Positions 23,618 to 28,384 of a stretch of DNA of 28,384 nt are shown one piece after another; the stretch's first letter is position 1; the number at the start of each line of letters is the position of its first letter. Source of the DNA: an uncultured Candidatus Pelagibacter sp. Its GTDB lineage: Bacteria > Pseudomonadota > Alphaproteobacteria > Pelagibacterales > Pelagibacteraceae. The notes beneath the pieces were generated by a model, which searched no databases, was not told the DNA's origin, and saw only the letters and a program-made list of their open reading frames with translations. The position numbers and the translations under genes were made by a program. The stretch spans positions 1 through 28,384 of the forward strand of contig CAJQRT010000039.1 of NCBI GenBank assembly GCA_905612335.1, given 5' to 3'.

Positions 23618-24580
23618 TTATTTAGATAGATCTGGGTCTATTTTTGATGCAGCTTCCCATAATGCTTTCACAGCATCTATCGAGTGCATAAATTCTTTTT
23701 TTTCTTTTTCATCCAAGTCTATTTGCTCTATTTTTTCAACACCATCTTTACCAATTATTACTGGTGCACCGGCATAAACATCACTAACTCCATATTCTCC
23801 ATTTAAATGAACTGCACATGGAAGTAATTTTTTTTCATCTTTTAAATATGCTTCTGCCATTTGCACTCCCGAAGCTGCTGGTGCATAAAATGCAGAACCT
23901 TTTTCTAAATATTTAACAATCTCAGCTCCTCCATCTCTAGTTCTTTGGTTAATTTCTTCTAATCTTTCTAGAGATATTTTTCCTTCTTTAACTAAGTCTA
24001 GTAATGGTTTACCTGAAACTTTTGTGAATCTTGGTAGAGGAACCATTGTGTCTCCATGACCTCCCATAACCATTGCTTCAATTTCTTTTACAGGAACGTT
24101 TAACTCTAAAGACAAAAATAATTTGAATCTTGAGCTATCTAAAATTCCAGCCATTCCAACTACTTTGTTTGCTGGTAAGCCTGAAAATTTTTGAAAGGCC
24201 ATTACCATAACGTCTAGTGGATTTGTAATACATATAACAAATGCATTAGGTGCATTTTTTTTAATACCTTCTGCTACTTGTTTAATAATTTTTAAATTAA
24301 TACCTAATAAATCATCTCTACTCATTCCTGGTTTTCTTGGAACGCCTGCAGTGATTATTATTACATCAGAATCTTTTATATCTTCATAATTATCTGTTCC
24401 TGAAAATTTTACATTAAAGCCATCAACAGAAGAAGATTGAGCAATATCTAAAGCTTTACCTTTAGCTATTCCGCTTGCAACATCAAACAATACAACTTCA
24501 TTAGCAACCTCTTTAGTTCCAATTAAGTGAGCTAAAGTGCCCCCAATTTGACCTGCACCTATTAAAGATATTTTTTTCAT
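23618..24580 (-). CDS. mdh: Malate dehydrogenase (LDH-like type)
   Basis: Reversible NAD-dependent oxidation of malate to oxaloacetate. The 320-residue protein belongs to the LDH-like MDH group usual in alphaproteobacteria: [12 protein letters not shown] (8-19), Asp33 ending the second strand (NAD preference), the substrate loop [10 protein letters not shown] with Arg82 and Arg88, and catalytic His175 in MGGHGDTMV. The arginine at position 82 fits malate rather than lactate, where glutamine is used. An AAGGA ribosome-binding site overlaps the mmsA stop and lies 6-7 bases before ATG, supporting the start. Confidence 0.96.
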   Translation of the reverse strand: MKKISLIGAGQIGGTLAHLIGTKEVANEVVLFDVASGIAKGKALDIAQSSSVDGFNVKFSGTDNYEDIKDSDVIIITAGVPRKPGMSRDDLLGINLKIIKQVAEGIKKNAPNAFVICITNPLDVMVMAFQKFSGLPANKVVGMAGILDSSRFKLFLSLELNVPVKEIEAMVMGGHGDTMVPLPRFTKVSGKPLLDLVKEGKISLERLEEINQRTRDGGAEIVKYLEKGSAFYAPAASGVQMAEAYLKDEKKLLPCAVHLNGEYGVSDVYAGAPVIIGKDGVEKIEQIDLDEKEKKEFMHSIDAVKALWEAASKIDPDLSK

Positions 24581-24588
24581 TTTTTTCC

Positions 24589-26082
24589 TTATTTCATTGT
24601 TGGCATGATAAATTCTGGATTAGATCTTATTCCAGAAGGCCATCTTGATGTTACTGTTTTAAGTTTTGTATAAAATTTAATTCCTTCAGCTCCATGCATT
24701 GCACTGTCTCCAAATAATGACCTTTTCCATCCACCAAAACTATGAAAAGCCATTGGCACAGGTATCGGAACATTGATTCCAACCATACCAACTTGAATTT
24801 TACTAGCAAATGTTCTGGCTGAATCACCATCTCTCGTGTAGATGCTTACTCCATTTCCATACTCGTGGTCATTAATTAATTTTGTTGCCTCTTCGAAAGT
24901 TTTAACTCTTATTACTGATAAAACTGGTCCAAATATTTCTTCTTTGTAAATTCTCATATCTTTTTGAACATGATCAAATAAACAGCCCCCAATAAAGAAA
25001 CCATTTTCATAACCTTGAAGTTTTATATTTCTTCCATCAACAACTAATTTGGCGCCTTCTTCAACACCTAGATCGACATAACCTTTTACTTTTTCTAAAT
25101 GTTCTTTGGTAACCAATGGACCCATCTCAGATGTTTTATCCATGCCAGGTCCAACTTTTAAAGCTTCAGCTTTTTTTGATAAACGTGCAACTAGTTCGTC
25201 ACCTATATCTCCTACAGCTACGGCAACTGATTGGGCCATACATCTTTCTCCAGCAGACCCATAAGCAGCACCCATTAATCCATTTACTGCACCATCAAGA
25301 TCACAGTCAGGCATTACAACTAAATGATTTTTTGCACCACCTAAAGCTTGAACTCTTTTTTCATTTTTTGCAGAATTTTCATAAATATATTTAGCAATTG
25401 GTGTTGAACCTACAAAGCTTACAGCTTTGACATCTTTGTTCGTTAAGATTGCATCAACAGACTCTTTATCTCCATTAACAACATTAAAAACACCATCTGG
25501 TAATCCAGCTTCTGTTAGTAGTTCTGCAAGTCTTAATGGACAAGAGGGATCTTTTTCTGATGGTTTTAAAATAAATGTATTTCCACAAGCTATAGCAATA
25601 GGAAACATCCACATTGGTACCATTGCTGGAAAGTTAAAAGGTGTAATACCAGCAACTACTCCAAGTGGCTGACGCATTGACCAGCTATCCACATTAGTTC
25701 CTACATTTTCTGAAAATTCTCCTTTAAGTAAATGTGGAATTCCACATGCAAACTCAACTACTTCTAATCCTCTTGTTAAAGAACCTTTGGCATCTTCATA
25801 AACCTTACCATGTTCTGAAACTATTAATTTAGTAAGTTCATCAGTATTTTTTTCTATTAACTCTTTAAATTTGAACATCACTCTTGCTCTTTGAAGGGGA
25901 GGTTTCTGTGACCAAGTTTCAAAAGCTTTTTTTGCTACTTCTACAGCTTGATCAAGGTCAGTTTTACTAGCTAACCTTACTTCGGATTCTTGTTCACCCG
26001 TTGCAGGATTGAAAATTTTACTTTTTCTGTCAGATGAGCCTGAAATTAGCTTTCCACCAACAAAATGTTCTAATAAATTCAT
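24589..26082 (-). CDS. mmsA: CoA-acylating methylmalonate-semialdehyde dehydrogenase
   Basis: Converts methylmalonate semialdehyde (valine, thymine or inositol breakdown) or malonate semialdehyde to propionyl-CoA or acetyl-CoA with NAD and CoA. The 497-residue aldehyde dehydrogenase has catalytic Cys281 in [11 protein letters not shown]. The usual general-base motif ELGG is replaced by QALGGAKNH (245-253), the hallmark of the CoA-dependent MMSDH group. [17 protein letters not shown] (145-161) also fits. It lies between sdhB and mdh on the same strand with gaps of 24 and 8 bases, so it is probably cotranscribed with TCA genes. No valine-pathway partner is in view. The physiological substrate is not determined by sequence alone. 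Confidence 0.92.
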   Translation of the reverse strand: MNLLEHFVGGKLISGSSDRKSKIFNPATGEQESEVRLASKTDLDQAVEVAKKAFETWSQKPPLQRARVMFKFKELIEKNTDELTKLIVSEHGKVYEDAKGSLTRGLEVVEFACGIPHLLKGEFSENVGTNVDSWSMRQPLGVVAGITPFNFPAMVPMWMFPIAIACGNTFILKPSEKDPSCPLRLAELLTEAGLPDGVFNVVNGDKESVDAILTNKDVKAVSFVGSTPIAKYIYENSAKNEKRVQALGGAKNHLVVMPDCDLDGAVNGLMGAAYGSAGERCMAQSVAVAVGDIGDELVARLSKKAEALKVGPGMDKTSEMGPLVTKEHLEKVKGYVDLGVEEGAKLVVDGRNIKLQGYENGFFIGGCLFDHVQKDMRIYKEEIFGPVLSVIRVKTFEEATKLINDHEYGNGVSIYTRDGDSARTFASKIQVGMVGINVPIPVPMAFHSFGGWKRSLFGDSAMHGAEGIKFYTKLKTVTSRWPSGIRSNPEFIMPTMK

Positions 26083-26106
26083 GAATGGTGTTATTTAAAG
26101 GGGTAA

Positions 26107-26880
26107 TTAGCTTGTTGCAAGCATTTTTTTCAATTCAGCTATGGCTTTTGCTGGATTTAATCCCTTAGGACAAGCATTGGTGCAATTCATAATAGTATGA
26201 CATCTATACAACTTAAGTTCATCAGCTACTTTTTTTAATCTCTCTTTTCTTTCATCATCTCTACTATCTACTATCCACCTATAAGCTTGAAGCAAAACTG
26301 CGGGACCTAAAAATTTATCCTCATTCCACCAATAGCTTGGGCAAGAAGTGGAACAACATGCACACATGATACATTCATATGCGCCATCTAATTTTTTTCT
26401 ATCTTTTTGAGATTGAATAATTTCTGTAGTTTCAACTTTTGTATTTGTTTTCAACCAAGGCTCAATTGATTCGTATTGTTTATACAGTCCACTTAAGTCC
26501 CCAATTAAATCTTTTTTAACTTTTAGATGAGGTAGTGGATAAATATTTATATCTCCTTCAATTTCTGAATGAGGTTTTGTACATGCTAAACCATTTTTAC
26601 CATCCATATTCATTGCACAAGATCCACAAACACCATGTGCACAAGATCTCCTATAAGCCAATGATGGGTCAATTTCGTTTTTAATCTTATTTAAAATATC
26701 TAATACTTTTGAAGGACAGTTATCCATATCAACTTCATAAGTATCCTCTCTTGGATTTTCTCCATTTGAGGGATCCCACCTATAAACATTTACTTTTCTG
26801 ATATTTTTTGATCCAGTTTTATCTTGATAATAGATACCTTTTTGAACTTCTGAATTTTTAGGTAAATTTATTTGAACCAC
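26107..26880 (-). CDS. sdhB: Succinate dehydrogenase iron-sulfur subunit
   Basis: Carries electrons from the SdhA flavin to ubiquinone through three Fe-S clusters at the inner membrane. The 257-residue protein has [2Fe-2S] ligands Cys80, Cys85, Cys88 and Cys100 ([18 protein letters not shown]), then [12 protein letters not shown] (Cys170, 173, 176, 180) and [14 protein letters not shown] (Cys227, 233, 237) for the [4Fe-4S] and [3Fe-4S] centres. The start codon is GTG and its G is the last base of the sdhA TAG, a one-base overlap suggesting coupled translation. Confidence 0.97.
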   Translation of the reverse strand: MVQINLPKNSEVQKGIYYQDKTGSKNIRKVNVYRWDPSNGENPREDTYEVDMDNCPSKVLDILNKIKNEIDPSLAYRRSCAHGVCGSCAMNMDGKNGLACTKPHSEIEGDINIYPLPHLKVKKDLIGDLSGLYKQYESIEPWLKTNTKVETTEIIQSQKDRKKLDGAYECIMCACCSTSCPSYWWNEDKFLGPAVLLQAYRWIVDSRDDERKERLKKVADELKLYRCHTIMNCTNACPKGLNPAKAIAELKKMLATS

Positions 26881-28384
26881 TAGTAAACTCTTTCTTGTGG
26901 TGGAAAGTATTGAACTTCGTTTGTTAAAGTTGTTTTAGTAACTGGTCTATAACCAATTTTTGAATCTTTTCCATTGCACCAAGCAATAGTATGCTGCATA
27001 AATTTTTCATCGTCTCTTTTTGGGAAATCTTCTCTTGCATGTGCGCCTCTGCTCTCTTGTCTATTATAAGCAGAATCCACTGTTGTAATTGCTTGTCTTA
27101 TCAAGTTATCAAACTCTAATGTTTCCACTAAATCAGTGTTAAAAACAAGTGACCTATCTTTTACAGAAATTGATTCCATTCCATCGTATGCTTTTCTAAT
27201 ATCATCAACACCCTCTTTAAGTGTTTTTTCTGTTCTAAAAACAGCACACTTTGATTGCATAGTTTTTTGCATTGAAAGTCTAAGCTCTGCAGTACTATTT
27301 TCACCATTAGAGTTTCTTAATTTATCAAATCTTTCTAAACATTTTTCTGTTTCAGTCTCTCCTATATCTTCATGTGGAGTTCCTGGTTTTACAAGTTCTG
27401 CAGCTCTTCTAGCTGCGGCTCTTCCAAATACAACTAGGTCAATTAAAGAATTAGACCCCAATCTATTCGCTCCATGAACAGAAACGCAGGCAGCCTCACC
27501 AATTGCCATTAATCCTGGAACTGTTTCAGAATCATTGCCTGTTAATACTTCAGCTTTATAGTTTGTTGGGATACCTCCCATATTGTAATGAACAGTGGGA
27601 ACTACTGGTATTGGCTCTTTAGTTACATCAACATTTGCAAATAATCTTGCTGCTTCAGTTATTCCTGGAAGTCTACTTTCAATAATACTTTTGTCTAAAT
27701 GACTTAAGTGTAAGTGAACATGATCCTGTTCTTTACCCACACCTCTTCCTTCATTAATCTCAATTGACATTGATCTACTTACTACATCTCTAGATGCTAA
27801 GTCTTTAGCTTTTGGTGCATAACGCTCCATAAATCTTTCACCTTTTGAATTAACTAAATAGCCACCTTCTCCTCTAACACCTTCAGAAATTAAAGTTCCA
27901 TGTCCATAAATTCCTGTTGGATGAAATTGTACAAATTCCATATCTTGTAATGGTAAACCTGCTCTTAAAACCATTGCATTTCCATCTCCAGTACAAGTGT
28001 GTGCTGAAGTTGCAGAATAATAAGCTTTTCCATAACCACCTGTTGCAATTATTGTGCTATGAGCTCTAAATCTATGAATTGTTCCATCATTTAAATTCCA
28101 AGCAATAAGACCTTTGCATTCACCATCTTTCATTAGTAAATCTAGAGCGAAGTATTCAATAAAAAATTCGGTGTTGTGCTTTAAGGCTTGCCCATAAAGA
28201 GTGTGAAGTATTGCATGTCCAGTTCTATCTGCGGCTGCGCATGTTCTTTGAACAATTCCATTGCCATAATTTTTTGTCATTCCGCCAAAAGGTCTTTGGT
28301 AAATTTTACCATCATCAGTTCTACTAAATGGAACTCCATATTTTTCTAATTCTATAACAGCTGCTGGAGCTTCTTTACAAAGAT
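26880..28384 (-). CDS. sdhA: Succinate dehydrogenase flavoprotein subunit, 5' end outside window
   Basis: Catalytic FAD subunit oxidising succinate to fumarate. The reading frame stays open to base 28384: upstream of the internal Met at 28280 it continues with [21 protein letters not shown], a conserved SdhA segment. About 500 codons are visible, and roughly the first 90-95 residues, including the FAD-attachment histidine region, are missing. Visible motifs include [38 protein letters not shown] and [13 protein letters not shown], followed by the C-terminal helical domain. sdhC and sdhD would be expected further right. The TAG stop overlaps the sdhB GTG. Confidence 0.97.
   Translation of the reverse strand, partial: LCKEAPAAVIELEKYGVPFSRTDDGKIYQRPFGGMTKNYGNGIVQRTCAAADRTGHAILHTLYGQALKHNTEFFIEYFALDLLMKDGECKGLIAWNLNDGTIHRFRAHSTIIATGGYGKAYYSATSAHTCTGDGNAMVLRAGLPLQDMEFVQFHPTGIYGHGTLISEGVRGEGGYLVNSKGERFMERYAPKAKDLASRDVVSRSMSIEINEGRGVGKEQDHVHLHLSHLDKSIIESRLPGITEAARLFANVDVTKEPIPVVPTVHYNMGGIPTNYKAEVLTGNDSETVPGLMAIGEAACVSVHGANRLGSNSLIDLVVFGRAAARRAAELVKPGTPHEDIGETETEKCLERFDKLRNSNGENSTAELRLSMQKTMQSKCAVFRTEKTLKEGVDDIRKAYDGMESISVKDRSLVFNTDLVETLEFDNLIRQAITTVDSAYNRQESRGAHAREDFPKRDDEKFMQHTIAWCNGKDSKIGYRPVTKTTLTNEVQYFPPQERVY

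Noticed and set aside
26077..26086. Palindrome ATTCATGAAT at the mmsA start codon
   Set aside because: It is explained by the ATG-AAT start and its immediate context, has no loop, and similar words are frequent here.

Overview
This window is AT-rich, gene-dense bacterial chromosome. Gene content, protein character (Lys/Asn/Ile-rich, short linkers) and near-absent spacers point to an alphaproteobacterium of the SAR11 / Candidatus Pelagibacter type. That assignment rests on recognising the protein families and genome style, not on a database search. All 27 protein genes found belong to recognised core families. I see no tRNA, rRNA, CRISPR array, insertion sequence, prophage or restriction/defence cassette. 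Only two gaps exceed 60 bases: 65 bases before rplU and 110 bases between priA and atpH. No stretch of 300 bases lacks a gene.

Left block, + strand, 9-9050: metX and metW (homoserine acylation for methionine), gloB (glyoxalase II), then rplU-rpmA-obgE (ribosomal proteins L21 and L27 and the ribosome-assembly GTPase), proB-proA (first two steps of proline synthesis), nadD (NAD synthesis), rsfS (ribosome silencing), ctpA (secreted S41 protease) and rppH (Nudix RNA pyrophosphohydrolase). A good sigma70-type promoter lies just before rplU.

Right block, - strand, 28384-9043, read right to left: sdhA (cut by the window edge), sdhB, mmsA (methylmalonate-semialdehyde dehydrogenase), mdh, sucC, sucD, sucA, sucB, lpdA, priA, then atpH-atpA-atpG-atpD-atpC (the F1 sector of ATP synthase). 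It encodes the TCA steps from 2-oxoglutarate to succinate, succinate to fumarate and malate to oxaloacetate, next to the catalytic half of ATP synthase. Fumarase, citrate synthase, aconitase, isocitrate dehydrogenase, the SdhC/D anchors and the F0 genes are not in this window. The two blocks converge at 9043-9050, where rppH and atpC overlap tail to tail by 8 bases.

I did not find a convincing undescribed system. The most checkable oddities are small. A perfect 10-bp inverted repeat holds the priA start codon, and a similar hairpin spans the rpmA stop and obgE start. mmsA sits inside the TCA run, rsfS and ctpA have no rlmH between them, and atpH (TTG) and sdhB (GTG) use non-ATG starts.
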